DNA from: Rhabdornis inornatus
Taxonomy: Eukaryota; Chordata; Aves; Passeriformes; Rhabdornithidae
Direction of reading: 5' to 3'
Length of the DNA: 64,000 nt
Assembly: GCA_013397075.1 (NCBI GenBank)
Contig: VWZS01007474.1
Location: 534,791-598,790, forward strand
A program made the position numbers and the translations under genes. The notes under the pieces are model-generated. The model did no database searches, was not told where the DNA came from, and worked only from the letters and a program-made list of their open reading frames with translations. Below, piece after piece: positions 22,701 to 37,700 of this stretch; within the stretch, counting starts at the first letter, position 1, and every line of letters starts with the position of its first letter.

Positions 22701-25700
22701 ACAACTGGATTATTTTTTTTGTCTCACCTGCTTTAATTTGGCTCTGGGCTGTGCTGGTTCTGGTGATCCAGGAGATGCTCCATGGCTCGGACAGGTTTGC
22801 CTGCATTGCCTGCAGCACACCCAGATCATCAACTCTGCTCAGAAACCACAGCTGGGATCACATCTCATTTGCAGGGATTCAGTCCATTTGTTGTGTGGGT
22901 CAGAGGAGACTTTTCCATGTGATGCACCAGTGCTCAGATGTGTTCTGACAGGACTCAGAAGTTCTCTCATCAGATACCAGGCTTGCCTTGTACTCGCTTA
23001 TTTAGCCTCAGACTCATCTCTGCACTTGAAATTAAGATTTTTCCAGAATAAAAAAAAAGATCTTGATTTCCTTTTTTGTTCTCCTGGGATGTGCTAGGTC
23101 TGAAGCTCTGTCTGGCTGCTCAATTGCCTGTTCCTGCTGGGTTCTGGCATGCTGAGTTTCACGTGTCACTGATGGAAATGGGAATTTCTTCTGGAGACTG
23201 AGCTCTGAGCAGCCGAGGGACCTGTTTGGTGTCCTGTGGGCATTTATTGTTTCAACTTAATGTACCATTCCTACTTGATTTTATGCCTTTTGATGTTTGA
23301 ATAGCTCATGTATATTATTTACTACTTCACTTCCCATGAGTTTTCTTTCTGGGCTGCTTATAAGATGGTTCAGTTTGGGTCTGGTGAGAGATGAAGTTAT
23401 TTTGCTTGAGAATTTTGGATTTTACTGAGCCTTTGACTTGGCACATATGTATCCTTCTTTATTATGACACTCTTGTGCGTTTTTATTATTTAAAGTGGAA
23501 ATTTGAAAGACATTTTTATAATATAGAACTGAAAACTGAGTAGTAGGGGGAGAAGCCTGAGTGCTGTGGCAACTGGTGTTTTTAAAAAAGATTTTTTGAC
23601 AGATTTTAAAAAAATGCTGAAAAAGCAAAGTTTTTTCAAAGAGCAGGTAGGCACTGTTGTTAGGAATATCTTTGTGGGAGTCCACAAAACAAAAGTTTTT
23701 TAAATTCAGTGTCCTGTTATGTTTAGAAAGGAAAGTACTTTCACAAGGACTGCAAGCTTTTTCCCAAATTTCCACTGCAGATCTTTTCACTATCCTTGGA
23801 ATCCCACATTCCCCATGAGTGCCAAGACTGGGGTTTCCCATTTTCCCAGCATCCAGAGCCCCAGCAAGGCTGTGACATTCACAGGCTCACACCCTGGCTA
23901 AGCAGGGAAGGTTAAAAGGCAGAGCTGCTCATTTTAGACTCTGTTTTTGCAATCCAAGGTCGTGTTGCTTCCTGTGTTATAATGGCTGGCTTCTCTTGCA
24001 GATCCTTGCTGGGCATCCATAAACAGGGGGATCCTGATCTGTGATGAGTGCTGCAGTGTGCACAGGAGCCTGGGCCGTCACATCTCCCAAGTGAGGCATC
24101 TCAAACACACCCCGTGGCCTCCAACACTGCTTCAGGTACAGAGGAAAACTGTTTTCCTCCATAAAAATATGGTGATTTTTTAATGCAATTTAAATCACTA
24201 ATCTTTTTTTTGAGAGGGCTGGTCCTTTTAAGCTTTGTTTTTCTAAGTTATTCTCATTTTGTTTCTCTTGTGATGGGCCACTAAAGTCAGAATTATCTTT
24301 GCCTTTTGAATTTGATGCCTTTGCTTTGGAAGGTCACTTTTCTTTCACAACTCTGAAATACATCTGCTTCAACCTGAATTTTCTTTTCACTGGAGGTGCT
24401 TTTGGGAAGAGCAAAGAATTTTAAGGGGGTTCTCACTTCATTCCACATCATAACATCCTAAGCCCAGTTATGATATCCCAGCAGGTTACAGCTTCTGGCA
24501 CACAGAGTGGGAATCTGTTGGCTTGATACGTGCTTGAAAATAATTACAGCTAGTTGATTAGTGCAGCCAGCAGCAAAATGTCTGTGTGTTCTGGCTTTCA
24601 GATGGTGGAAACTCTGTACAACAATGGTGCTAATTCCATCTGGGAGCACTCCCTGCTGGACCCTGCCTCCGTGATGAGCGGGCGGCGCAAGGCCAGCCCG
24701 CAGGATAAAGTGCAGTAAGTGGGAAATGCAGAATTGTTACCTTAGAGAAGTGGGATTATTTATTCAGCAGTGACAGGGCAACAAGGGATCCATAGAAGCC
24801 TGTGTGTGTTTGGTAGTTATTTTTTTCTTTTATTTCCAAGTATTAATTTTTTTAAAAATTTATTGCAGAAATAGGAATACAGTGCTTGAATTCTCTGAGT
24901 TATTGTTTCCTGTTGAATAGTGAGGTCCTTTGCTTGCACTTTCGTCGAAGGACTTTTCTTTGTCATGTGCTTCAGTTAACTGAATGCTGCCAACAAAATG
25001 GAGTTTGGTTGAGGAATTAAATAAAGCTCCAAATATTTTTGTCCCTGATTATGGGGCTTCATTTCAAAGTGTAAATAACCGTGTAGAGTAAGTATAGATC
25101 TTAAGTTGGCATGATTTTAAAGTCTGTATTTCTTTTAAGAAACAGATACCACATGCTACAGTCTGCAGATACTTGATGGTTGTAACAGACTTTTTCTCTG
25201 TATGGTCAGACAATCTGCACTGGGTTGTTTTTTAATGAAAATATTTTTCCATGCCTAACTTTGCCCCCAGCAACACGCAAAGCTCTGATTCAGTCTTCAC
25301 TGGTGAAATTTTTCTGTTTCTGGAGCATCTGTATTACTTATGAAAGCACTGATATTTCTGTCCTTTCCCTTCTTGTTGCCTGGATTTCTCTTTGCAGTCC
25401 CAACAAAGCAGAGTTCATCAGAGCTAAATATCAAATGTTAGCATTTGTGCATCGCCTGCCATGCAGGGAGGACGACAGTGTCACTGCCAAGGATCTCAGC
25501 AAGGTCAGTGGCTCCTGGGACAGCACAGGCAAATCTCACTGACTTCCCTTCATTGCTTTTGCTTAACTGTTTCTGCTTTTCTGCACTATTACATAAATAA
25601 ATAAAGCTTGACTTCAACTTGAAGCCCCTTATTTGTGGTTATCACTGGAGGTGATGATTAAGGCATTAATTGAGAAGAAAACCCTTTACACAAAAGAGCT

Positions 25701-28700
25701 CTAGTGAGAACTCTGCATACTCCTATTTCTCAAAGCATGGCAGAAAAACAACTGCTGAATCACAGTTGTTGCTGCTGTGTTAAATATAATTCTGCTTCTT
25801 TTTCAGCAACTCCATTCCAGTGTGAGGACAGGGAATCTGGAGACCTGTTTGCGACTGCTCTCCTTAGGAGCTCAAGCCAACTTCTTTCATCCTGTAGGAA
25901 CACTTTTCTTCATTATTTTGATATACAATCAATTCCAGTTCATATTATTTATACTCATTTCATGTTATATTTCAATCTTCTACTCAGACCTGTTGGTTAA
26001 GTAGATATTTTTCCTTGATCTCTTGCAGGAGAAAGGAAATACCCCACTGCACGTTGCTGCTAAGGCAGGACAGACTTTGCAAGCAGAACTATTGGCAGTT
26101 TATGGTGCTGATCCTGGCACACAAGATTCAAATGGGAAAACTCCAGTTGATTATGCAAGGTAGGAGTCTCTGATGTCCATAAATCACACTAAGATATGTT
26201 ACTGTCCTGAAATAATTTGTCTGTTAAATGCTAATAAAACTTTTTCCAAGGAGAATGGATGAATAAAAATGAGGAATAAGTATTTTCATGAGATCACACA
26301 GCCTGTGTTCTGAGTGCCTGAGACATCGGCTATGATGCCAAATGAACAGGCTGTGCCAATCTAGCAGCTCAGGAAATTAATTAGAGAAGAGTTTCTGCAA
26401 GTTCAGGCTCCAGGAGTGAGGGTTAGCTCAGGAATTGCTGTAGGATTGTCCCAGATGGGTTGGGGCACAAGGGGTGGAACCAGGCTGTGATTTGTGATGG
26501 GTGCAGTGTTGGCTTGTACTAAATGTGTTTCTCTGACCATTTGTGTGTGTCACTGACTGTCCCCTGTCCCTGTGTGTGAGCAGGCAAGGGGGGCACCACG
26601 AGCTGGCAGAGAGGCTGGTGGAGATCCAGTATGAGCTCACAGACAGGTTGGCTTTCTACCTCTGTGGCAGGAAACCAGGTGAGCACAACACCTGCACCCT
26701 CAGACCTGTCACTGTCAGGTACATTCAGACTGTGCTGTGACACATTTGTGCGCTGCACTTTCCAAATATTCCAATGTTATATAAATTACACAGAACCAAA
26801 GAAAGTATAAGATGCAAGATTAGAATTTATGCATTTAAAATTGGGATAAAACTGCAGGGTTTTAAATAGACATAAATGAAAAGAAAAATTCCTTCCTGAT
26901 GTTCCACAAATACATGTTCTTTATATACTGTAGAAACTCTTTCAAGTAGTTTCTTCTAATTGAGATGCAGCAGTAGGGGAGTGTTAAGTGGGTGCCTTCT
27001 GAACACAAGGACACTTACTGATTTTTAACCATAAAGGTATAAGAACTTAATTTTCCTTTATAATGGAACTTCAGTACAACTAATAAGCCTTATTTGGAAT
27101 CTTTGATAACACCTGGAAATCATGGCATGAGCCTTCTTTTATAACTTGCCTAGTTGCCTGTTGGAAATTGAGTAATTACATGCAAGATAAATTATTTAGT
27201 GTTGCCTGATGCTTGTTATTGAAAACTGTAGGCCAGTACCAACCTAGTAAAGTGCAATTTGTTTTCAACTCTAGAGCACAAAAATGGGCAGCACTTTGTT
27301 ATACCTCAGATGGCAGACAGGTAAGTTGCTGATTCCATCACATGTCTGAAAACATCAGAGTAAAAAAGCCTAATAATTAAGTTTTCTTTCCTTTCTGAAA
27401 CACCTTTTAAGCTTGTTGCCATTCAGACTTTTTTATGTGTGTGTTTATTAGTCTTGAAAGCTTTTTTTTGTAAAAAGAATATTGGGATATCAACAAAATC
27501 AGGAAATTATAGAAGCTGATTGTATTTTTTAAAATGCAGGGAGAAGGTGAGACATTTCTGTGAAGGGAACACACATGGGGAATTCTTAGGAAACAGATTG
27601 TGGAAATAATTTAAGGACCAATTGAGTATTTTCCTGATTTTTGTAATGCTTTCAACTTTTGGTTGTGATCAATGAAATGATATTTGTATAAGAAGTATCA
27701 AGTACTAATTTTAAGTTCCTGTTCCTCTTTTATTGCTGTGCAATTGGAAATAAGACGGCTGTAAGTAAACCACTGTCCAACCTCCTGCTTGCAAAATTTC
27801 TGTGAAAAACTTTAATGACTTAAAAATTGTGTGGGTAAAAACCTGTCAGTATTTATATTCTGAAGAACTTTTGGTATTACTTCATTTTAAATGTAAAAAT
27901 TGTTGTGAAAGAAAGTTTAATAATATGCTAATTGTGATATTATAGTAGCAATATTAATAGCATCAGTGTGTTAAAAGCAATGCTAAAAATACTGAAATAT
28001 TAAGAGGGTTTAAGGTAAAAGTGACTTTTTAATCACTGAGTTACCAAAATGTAGAATTTTGATATGTAGAAGCCATGAAATGCTGTAGATGTAATGATCA
28101 CTTCTTGTTTTCTTAGCAGTCTGGATGTATCAGAACTGGCAAAAGCAGCCAAGAAGAAGCTTCAGTCTGTAAGTAAAACTGCTTTCCTAGATGTGGCAAA
28201 CTCTGCACTTCATCTCTCAAGCTCCCTAGCACGAGTATCTTTTGACCCATCTGTTGTAGGAGAAAACACACAAATATTTTGGGGCTTGAAACACACAAAT
28301 ATTTTGGGAGCCTTCACTGTTCATTGAAGTCCATATCTCCAGTGGCATTTGGTACCTCATTCCCACAGTGCCTCTGTCTCATCCCAAACACAAAAAGTCT
28401 TTCTGTGGTCAGATGGGAGAGAAAAAAAAATCCATTGACCAGGAAAGGAGGAGTGTAGAACAGCACCTAGATAGGGGGTGGTCATACATGTCTGCTGCCT
28501 ATGCAGGCAGAGAAAAGAGCATTTCTATGGATTACAGAGGCTGGAGAAAAGAGCAGAGTTGTGCTCTTATATTGTCTCTGTTACTTTCTGTTATCAGAGA
28601 CCATACTGCATTTAATTTCTTTACAAACTATAATTATTCTCCTCTACCCTTAGCTAAGCAACCACTTATTTGAAGAACTTGCCATGGATGTGTATGATGA

Positions 28701-31700
28701 AGTTGACAGAAGGGAAACAGATGCAGGTGAGCGAGACTTTCTGGAATGAAATAAATCAAGTCTGGATTGTCACTTTACATACAAAATGCCAATCCAAGCA
28801 CATGTTCTGTTCAAGTGCTTCTGTATTCAGCAATTACTGCTGAGGGGAGTTTCTTTGTCTTGCATTGCCTGAAGGGGATGTTAATTGAAAAAGTCCAGTG
28901 TTTTTCACAAAGCAGAGAACCCTCTGGGGAAAAGCTTTCCTCTGAATTGATTGTGTTTGTGTTTGAAATTGCAGTCTTTTATTTGACAAAGAAATACTGT
29001 CAAGAGTACAGGAAGGTTATTCCCTTTTTTTGTTGTTTTTTTTTCCCTCTGGAGCAGTTTGGCTTGCTACTCAGAACCACAGCACACTTGTGACAGAGAC
29101 CACTGTGGTCCCTTTTCTTCCTGTAAATCCTGAATATTCCTCAACCAGGAATCAGGTATGAAATCTTAATACTGTAAAAATAATTTAATAGCCCGGGTAA
29201 TTAAGTAGGCCTAAGTAATATTGCTTTACTGCTTTTCATTGTTGTAGAAGAGTTGCATGTCCTTGGAAAGAGGTTAAAATAAATTCACATTTTTGCAATA
29301 AATGTGATTGAACAGTCAACTCCAAGTGTGTAGTCTCATTTTTTTCCTGGGAATTCTGCTGTTCTTCTGACAAAAGATGGTAACTTCTCTTTCCTCTGCA
29401 TTATTCTGTATTTAGGGAAGGCAGAAACTGGCTCGATTCAATGCCCACGAGTTTGCTACACTGGTTATAGACATTTTAAGTGATGCCAAACGAAGACAAC
29501 AGGGGAATTCTCTCACTGGTTCCAAAGGTGAGTGAGCTTTTCTTGTCAGCCCCTCAGCAATGCTGAATTAAGACAGTGATCTATTGTCTTCATCTATTTT
29601 TCCCCCTCTGGAGAAAAAATACCAAAAAAAGTCTTTTCTAACTGTTAATATTTCCCTATATTTTTCATTTGCATGCTAACATCCATTTGTCCAATGTAGT
29701 CTGTTGGGTTTTTTTAATTTGTATGAATGTTATTAAGCTACTAAACAGTTCTCACCACTTACTTTAACTTGCCTAAACACTTAGAAAAAAAAAAAAAGAA
29801 AGACAAAACCATAAAACTTTGAAGTTTGGAACAGTAATCATTTATTCCTCCTAGATGGATATAAATTAATTTTTTTTCAAAGTATGAACTTCCATTTCTT
29901 CTCCAGACTTACTAGCATGTGTTTCATATGTTGGTCTGCAGAAAATGTGGAGCTGATTCTCAAATCAATCAGCAATCAGCACAGCAGTGAAAGTCAGGAC
30001 AATGACCAGCCTGATTATGACAGTGTTGCTTCAGATGAAGATACAGATCTGGAAACAAATGCAGCTAAATCAAACAGGCAGAAGGTAAGATTGAAATAGT
30101 GATACACCCCTAAGTGTTATTCATAAAGGTAATTTGCATAAATGATCAGAAAAATAATATTTTAATTAATTTTGTCATCATGCTTCAGTCTATGAACTTT
30201 CTAAGATGAAGTGTTGTTGCTTAAGAAATTTTTGTTGTAAAAATAAAGCCTGTCTAGGAAAGTAATGTGTATGGCTGAAGATAAGATATAGATTTAATTG
30301 CATAGATGAAATAATTGGATCTGCCAAAAAGCTCTGAATCAGTGATTCCGTGGTATTTCACAAATATTTACTGCCTCCTACTGAAGAACTACTTACAGCA
30401 GACCAGTAGTGTCCGAGTCAGTTAAGGCATTCCTGGAGTATTGCAGGATGGCATCACAGGGCAGTAAAACCTGGTGGTTCTATTTTAATCCTCCCTGGGA
30501 GATATGCACACTGGATATTTAGCAGTCTGTCTTTTATAATTTTTCAGTTCTTTATTACATGGTTGTTGTTTTTTTTTAAATCCTCATAAAACAGTGTTTT
30601 ATCACTGAAATGCTGATGCAAATGTTTTTAGAGGAGCTAAGAGCTGATTGACATCAGATTGCTTTTCTAGAGGATTTAAAATTATTCTGGTTAATGGATC
30701 TTACTAATTTAAACTTCCTTTGGACTCTGATGCCTTTGAAGTAAGTACATGAAAAGCTGTTGAAATCTCATGATCTTGTTTTTTTCTTTTTAATGGTGTA
30801 AGTATTTTTTTCTTCCTTTTCCTAGAGCCTGGATTCAGACTTGTCAGATGGACCAGTGACAGCCCAGGAATATCTGCAGGTTAAAAATGCTTTGGTGGCT
30901 TCTGAGGTAAAGATTCAGCAGTTAATGAAAGTGAACGTCAACCTGAGTGATGAGCTGAGGATTATGCAGAAAAAGGTAACAGAGGAACCCCTCCCTCCAG
31001 CTCTTGGGGTTTCTGAAGTTGTGAGATTAAAACTGCTGGAACTGAGGATGAAATAATCAAGTATTAGGATAGTGAGAAAACTCATTTTGAAGTGGAGCTT
31101 CTTTGGGATCAGACATGAAACTGCAAAATTTTATATGCAACACGTGCTTTGAATGTTGTTTTTTCATGGTGCTGGTGGTGACCCAGCCCTGCAAATCATG
31201 AGGATGATTTGACTTATGTCAAAACTTTGACATCAGTTTTCCAAGTGACAGGACAATTGTTGCAAGTCCTGGGTGTTTTTGCTGTCTTGCTTCAATATAA
31301 GCAGCTTTAAACAATGAGGAATCAAGTGCCAGCACACTTTATGTGTGTGCACTTGCCTTTATTTTTGTGGGGTAAAGGAGAGTTTCGATCTGAGTTCACT
31401 ATCCTGTCTGTCTGGCTGCTTACCCTCAGATTAATCCCTTTAATTAGCATTTAAAATCCTGTTTTCCAAATAATTCCAATCCTGCAAGAGTCACATGTAG
31501 AGAAAGTTGTTCAGGCTGTAGGGTGGAGCTGCTGTTCTGGGGCAGAGCAGCACTTTTGGAGAGTGGTGAGACTGTTTGCACCTGAGGCTGAGCTAATTCA
31601 GCAGATTGGAATATCCTTGTCTGTTAAGTGCCAATTCCCTTCTATTCTGTTGGAATGGTGAACACTGGGAGATCTCAGGGTGTTTCTCTGGTCTTTCAAC

Positions 31701-34700
31701 ACCTTGTACTGGTTTCAGCATTTTTCTTGCATCAATTGAATTAACTTTTCACACTGAGTTTCTTTAAACAGATACAGTCTAGGGTAAAAAAAAATCTTTG
31801 GGGCGTATGGATTAATGAGGCTTTAGGATATTTACATGGTGTAGCAGAAGGGAGATCCTTGCTGTCCTGCAGTTTTTCTTCACTGCATCTTTTCTTTCTG
31901 ATGTGTTAATATAGCAAACTTATTCCAAGTCCACAAAATCATCAGAATTGGTGCGTTTTTACTATCAAATAAATACATAATAATAAAAAGCTTTGAAATG
32001 CTTTCTTGGCTTCTTAGATAGCAGCAGCTGATGCCTAATTTTCATAAGCTAAACTCTTTCCTTGCTTTGCAGAGCAAGCTCAAGTTCCTTTGTGCTGCCT
32101 TTGGTGTCTGTGCTGCAGTTCTGGCATTGTCAGATTCCACTGGCCTTATGTTAAAGTCTTCTAAGTCCTTGTATTGGCTGCTGCAATGGATCCCTTTGCT
32201 TGGAAAACTGTTGTGTTGGCAGTCCTTCCCCCACAGCCTCATTCTGTCCCAGGATTCCTGTGCCAGTAGAGCAGGCTGGAGGGAATGTGTTGTGTGTTTT
32301 GAACTACAACAGCCAATTTTAACATCTAACTTAGTTTACATCCCAGCAGCTGCTGGAAATCAGCACCTAAATATTTCCAGATCTGGAACAAAGGTGCTTC
32401 TATGCTTATACCAAGCAAGTCAAGTAGATTTTGAAAAGGAAATGAACCCCCAGCCAGCAGTACCTGGATTTTCTAGCACGGCTGACAAGCGAGTGTCACA
32501 TGGTCACTTTGCTTTTGGCACTTGCTCTTAGGAAACCAAATCCCACTGCTAAACATTTCTTTCAGCTCCAAACGCTTCAGAGTGAAAATACCAACCTCAG
32601 AAGACAGGCCACAACCAATATCTATCAGGTGCAAAGTGGTTCTGAGTACCCAGACCCCAGCAGCAATTCCTCCCTAAAGCGGCGCCCGTCGGCCCGGGGC
32701 AGCAGGCCCATGTCCATGTACGAGACTGGCTCGGGGCAGAAACCTTACCTGCCCATGGGGGAGGTCACCTACCCAGAAGAAAACATCACCAGGCTGCAGC
32801 CTTTCCCTCCACACGTGAGTAAAACTGCTGCTGCTTCTGCATTGCCTCTCATGTTCAGCTTTTCCTGTCTCTTCCAGCTCCGCTCGTTCACTCAGCTTCT
32901 GCCTCAGAGGGAAAAAAATCTATAAGAACTGTGGGAATTGTTCATGTTTGCTGTATTAACATGTCTGCAGGAGCCTGATGGTTTGAAAAGCAGAAGCTGG
33001 AATATCTAGACTGGAGCTTTTGGCTTCTGCTCAGCTGGTTTTTTATAGATATATGAAATATCAATATGTAATTGTCTGAAAACCAGGAAGGGAGGGGAAA
33101 TAGTATTCCAAGAAGGTGGGTAAAGTTAATGTATTTCTGGAGATAAACTTGCAGGTGCCAGTTTGTGGAGCTTCATAACCACCTTGCAAAAGTAAAATAA
33201 AATTGAAAAATTTTCCCCAGACCAATTTCTTATTCTGAGTTTGGAACTGGAGGCTGGAGGTGGTTTAGATCTGCCAGTCAAGCAGATTCTTCTGGTTTAG
33301 TATTCTCCTGTGTGATGTGGAGAGTGAGTTCTCTGTTGGCCAGAGGGATTTTGCACTGAGGTGTTCACACTTTACAGAAGTGACCCAACACACACTACTG
33401 CATTTAATTAACAAGTGCATTTAATTAATTAGCACAGTTAATTTTTTTGTTTCGCCTTCTCAAATTGCCCTGTGGGCTGGAATACAGGACAGTATCTTTT
33501 AGACACACGTTTAAAATTTTAAATGCAGATTTAAAATCCACACATTAAAGTGTGGTTTTTTGGCAATATCTTTTCCTCTTGGTACAATGTCTTGTATTTC
33601 CTTCCAGGTAAATCATTAAGATCTTTAAAATGTATTTTCAAGTTACCTTTGGCATGAAGGAGGGCAAATATTCCACGCACATTCCACAGAGGCAGTTGAA
33701 TGCACCAAGGGAATCAGTCCCCACCTTCAATTAAATTAATTTAAGCTATGAAATCTGAATAATTTTAAGTGATATTGTCATGTTGATATGATGGCAGTTC
33801 TGGCAGCAAGAAATGACAGAATTCATTTGTGTGTGACAGTGTTTGCAAAATGTGACAGTGCTTTGTATAGGTCCTTTGGTCATTTGGGTGGAAATTTGGA
33901 TAGCAGTCGCAGTTCTGAAGCATTGATTTGTTTTGTGGAGTTAGTTAATTTGGCATGTGGTGAATATTTCTTATTCTCCATGGAATTTGGCACCTCTGGA
34001 ATCTCAGTGTTAGAATGAGCTTGAATTCAATTGTATTTTGAAAGAATTAAGTCCCCTCAGCCTAAGCCAGATTCTCAACATCATTCTTGCTTCATGTCAT
34101 CTCCATGGTTTTAAGAATGTTCCTTTAATTTCAGTTAAGAGTTTGTGTTTTGGTTTTGGTTTTTCTCTTTCCCATTTTTAGATCGGGAGGAGTGCGTTTG
34201 TGACCTCCTCTTCATCTCTACCTTCCTTCCCCTCCACGCTCTCCTGGTCGAGGGATGAGAGCACACGAAGGGTTAAGTACCTTCCCAATCGATCTTTTCC
34301 CTGGAGGAGGTGCCAGTCTCCCCAGAACCACATCCTCTCTCTTCCCCTTTTAATGCCTGACCTTCCAGCCTGCATGGAGCAGAACTTCCTCCCTTCCATT
34401 CCTGCTGCCACGAGCTCTGGGCTCTTGCCTCTCTCTAACTTCACATCTTCAACCTTTAACACCACGCACGGTTCTCCAGGTCACTTGTTCAGCTGCACAA
34501 CAGCCCCAAAACAAGCTGGCTGCTGTTTGGACAGTGATTTTTCCAGGCTCTCACTGATATTTCTAAGCCAATGTACAACTCTCCTGCTGACTAAAAGCAC
34601 TGCATGAGGCCCAGCTTCAAAGCTGCTTTCCTTGGGTGGCTTGCACCAATCCAGGTGGTCCTGATTGATTGTTTGCCTTAAAGATAACAAATTTGGGGGT

Positions 34701-37700
34701 TTAAATGTTTACTCTGGTCTCTCCCTGTCAGGACACAGAGCCTTCTTTTTCATTCCTTCTGTCCCCATTTTATTTTGACTGTACAGTGTTTAGACATACT
34801 ACTTCAGAAAATAATAGATTTACAAGTAGGAATAGAAGAAAAAACTATCAAGGTAATATCCTGCTTGGCCAAATGGAAATCTGGGTTTGGCTGCAGTGCT
34901 GTCTGGTACTGGAAACTTGCAGAGGGTTTGATTGATTGTTTTTATTCTACACAGATTCTATATTAGTGATTCCATAGTATCCTCTTCTGGTAATTCATCA
35001 CTGTTGTTTGTATTTCTGACCAGATGGTAGAGCTTTGCCACTATTAGGATTGTTGTCTCTGTACACCTGGCAGAGGGGAAAGGTCAGACTCTATATAAAA
35101 TAGTTTCTTATCTTCAAAATACATGTCTCTTTTACAACTGATCTTTACCAGCTGTCCTGAGAGACAAGTGTTCAAAAAATGCTGTTTTTTCCTTCTGTGC
35201 AGAGTAACTTTAAAACTGAAAAGGGTTCCTAACTCCAGGTTCTTCACTTAAGAATTGATGGGTTTAACATCAGATGAATGCTTAACAAATGTACTGAATC
35301 TCAGCCAGTGAAAACCAGTTCCTGGTCACATTTTTGGTCTGTCCTCGAGGCAGAAATATTATTTGGCAAGCAGATTCTTAAATGTTCAGGTCAGGGATGC
35401 AGATTGGAGGTGTCCCTTACAGTTTAACCCTGGAGTCTCCCTCATGGTGACTTCAGGGTTTCTCTAAGAGCCCCAGGGCTGATTGTTGGGGTTCTGAAGG
35501 ACCCTGAGCTGCTGCTCTGTGATCAGAGTGACACCAGTGTGGTGTATTTGATACCAGACACGCTCTGCAGGGCACCTGGGTGAAGCTTTGCAGTTTTTAG
35601 AAGACTTGAGGAAGCAGATGTGTAGAGATCCTGGGGCCTGGCTGAGGATTCGGCCTCCAAGCTCATTTTGCTATCCCTTTCTTCATTCAGCCTTTGCTCT
35701 GGGATCAGCCCCTGGGGTCTACAGAGTTCAATCCAGCCTGTTTCCCTGCATTCCTTCTGCTCTCATTTCAGCTTCCACTTTGGAATTGGCCCCTATCCTC
35801 CTTTTGACACCATTCTTCTGTGGCCCTCTACTCTGATGGTTGGGCATGTGCTCTGGGGCACAACTCTCACTTCTTTGATCTTCCAACTCTGGACCAGTAT
35901 TGAGCATTCAATGGGCCTCAGTTCTCACACTTTAGCCTCCTACCCTGTTTTGGGCTTCACTTTGCAATGGCCTTTAACCCCTCTCATGTTGGCCCCCAAA
36001 TTGTAATGAGCTTCAGGTCTCATCAATTCCATGCGTGCTCTCGATCTTCCACCTGCAGTTTGGGCTCCCCCATCTCTGTCTCCTGTCTTTATTTTGGCTC
36101 TCCCATTACCACAGTCTTCAGCCCTTGTTTTGGGCTCCCATTTTGCAGTGTCCTTCCCAGGGCCAACCTCCCACTGGTTGCTTTCCACTCTGCATTCCCC
36201 ACCATGGTCTCTGACCTCTGCTCTGCTCTCTTGGTCTGGCCTCTTTTTCTCTGGGGTTTTCTCCCTCTCCAGTGGTTCTTATTCACTCTTCAGGCTCCTG
36301 TTTCATGGTGCTGCTTCTCCACTTGGCCTCTGCTCCTGGTGGCCTCTCAGAGTGTGCCCCTGGGGCAGTTTCAGTGGCAGGGAAGGATGCTGTTCTCTGT
36401 CTGTCTGTCCTGCCATGCTGGGTGTTCAGGGGCTGGTGGGGCTGTGCTGTGCTGGCAGTGCCCAGGTACAAACTGAGCAGCAGCCTGGCATGGGGAGAGG
36501 GACACAGCAGCTCCAGGCTAGCAGGAGCTGTTGTACACAGAGCAAATCCACATGCACAGGATGTGGCTCTGGCACAGCCCAGGGCTGCTCTTCCCTGCAC
36601 AGGCTGAAATAAATTTGTTCCTTGCAGGCCTCGAAGCTGGAGAAGCAGAGCAGCGTGTCTGAGAGTGACTATGACAACCCCACCACCCCCGTGGAGCTGG
36701 AGGAGCCGGGGTAGGTGCTGTGACACAGCTGACACAGCTTGGGGGTGACAGGAGGCTGCTCTGTGCCCTGGCCAAGCCCTGCTTTGCTCCCCTGCAGGTC
36801 GGGCAGGAAGGGCCGGCAGCGCAGCGTCGTTTGGCAGGGGGAGGGCTCCATCCCTGAGGACACAGACCCAGCCCCCAGCTCCAGTTTGCCCAGTACAGAA
36901 GATGTGATTCGGAAAACTGAGCAGATCACCAAGAACATCCAGGAGCTGCTGCGAGCGGCGCAGGAGAACAAACATGACAGGTAAGGAAAAGCTCTGGAGC
37001 TGGTGAGAAAACAAAGGAAATGCTTCAGGTGTTTTCACCTGTAGCACAGGTGAAAATGCAACACAGCCCTGCTATTTCACACCTGTAAAATGTGTAGGTC
37101 TGTTGTGTTCCCTGGTGTCCTTAGTGCCACGGGGCAAGTTGGGGATGAATGGGGATGAGTGACCAGCCCCTTGGGAGTGCCCTCCCCCTGCCCTTAACTT
37201 GTGAGTCCTGCTGCAAAATGAGTGTTGTGTTATCTACAACACAAACCAGATGTGTTGTAGAAAACTCACTGCAAGTTTTTCTTGGGTCTTCACCCCCTCT
37301 ATGTCCATAGGTAATTACACCCTGCAGAATGTGATAGTAACACCAAGCCTTGCTTCAGGAGCAGATTGTGAAAGAGGGAGAATTTGGCTTTTTTACTGAG
37401 GTATTAGTACAAATTATGTACCATCAAAAGTATTTTGAACTATTGGTTTTAGATCCAGACCCAGCTGAGTAAGCAGAACACTGAGCACGTCAGGCTGCAG
37501 CAGCTTCAGTTCCCTCAAGGAAATTCTGGCCCACCTGAACAATTTCCAGAATAGCTGTGGGTGACTAAAAGTGATACTGCCCTTGCTGATCATCAGGTGG
37601 TGCTCCCCACACAGCTCTTTTAGAAGGCTGTAAATCAAAGTTACATATTCCCAGGTGTGAGCACATTTTGGGGCTGGAACTCTCTGGCCCTGCAGGCTGG

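Noticed and set aside
28257..28310. Short direct repeat (ACACACAAATATTTTGGG twice) in a GIT2 intron
   Set aside because: Two copies of about 18 bases with no further structure; a trivial local duplication.
32031..32531. 166-residue open frame in a GIT2 intron
   Set aside because: It overlaps no homologous domain, its start follows ordinary intron sequence, and GIT2 exons on either side join in frame without it.
35967..36612. Frames of 169 and 193 residues in a GIT2 intron
   Set aside because: They arise from the pyrimidine-rich repeat, lack domains, and overlap one another in different frames.
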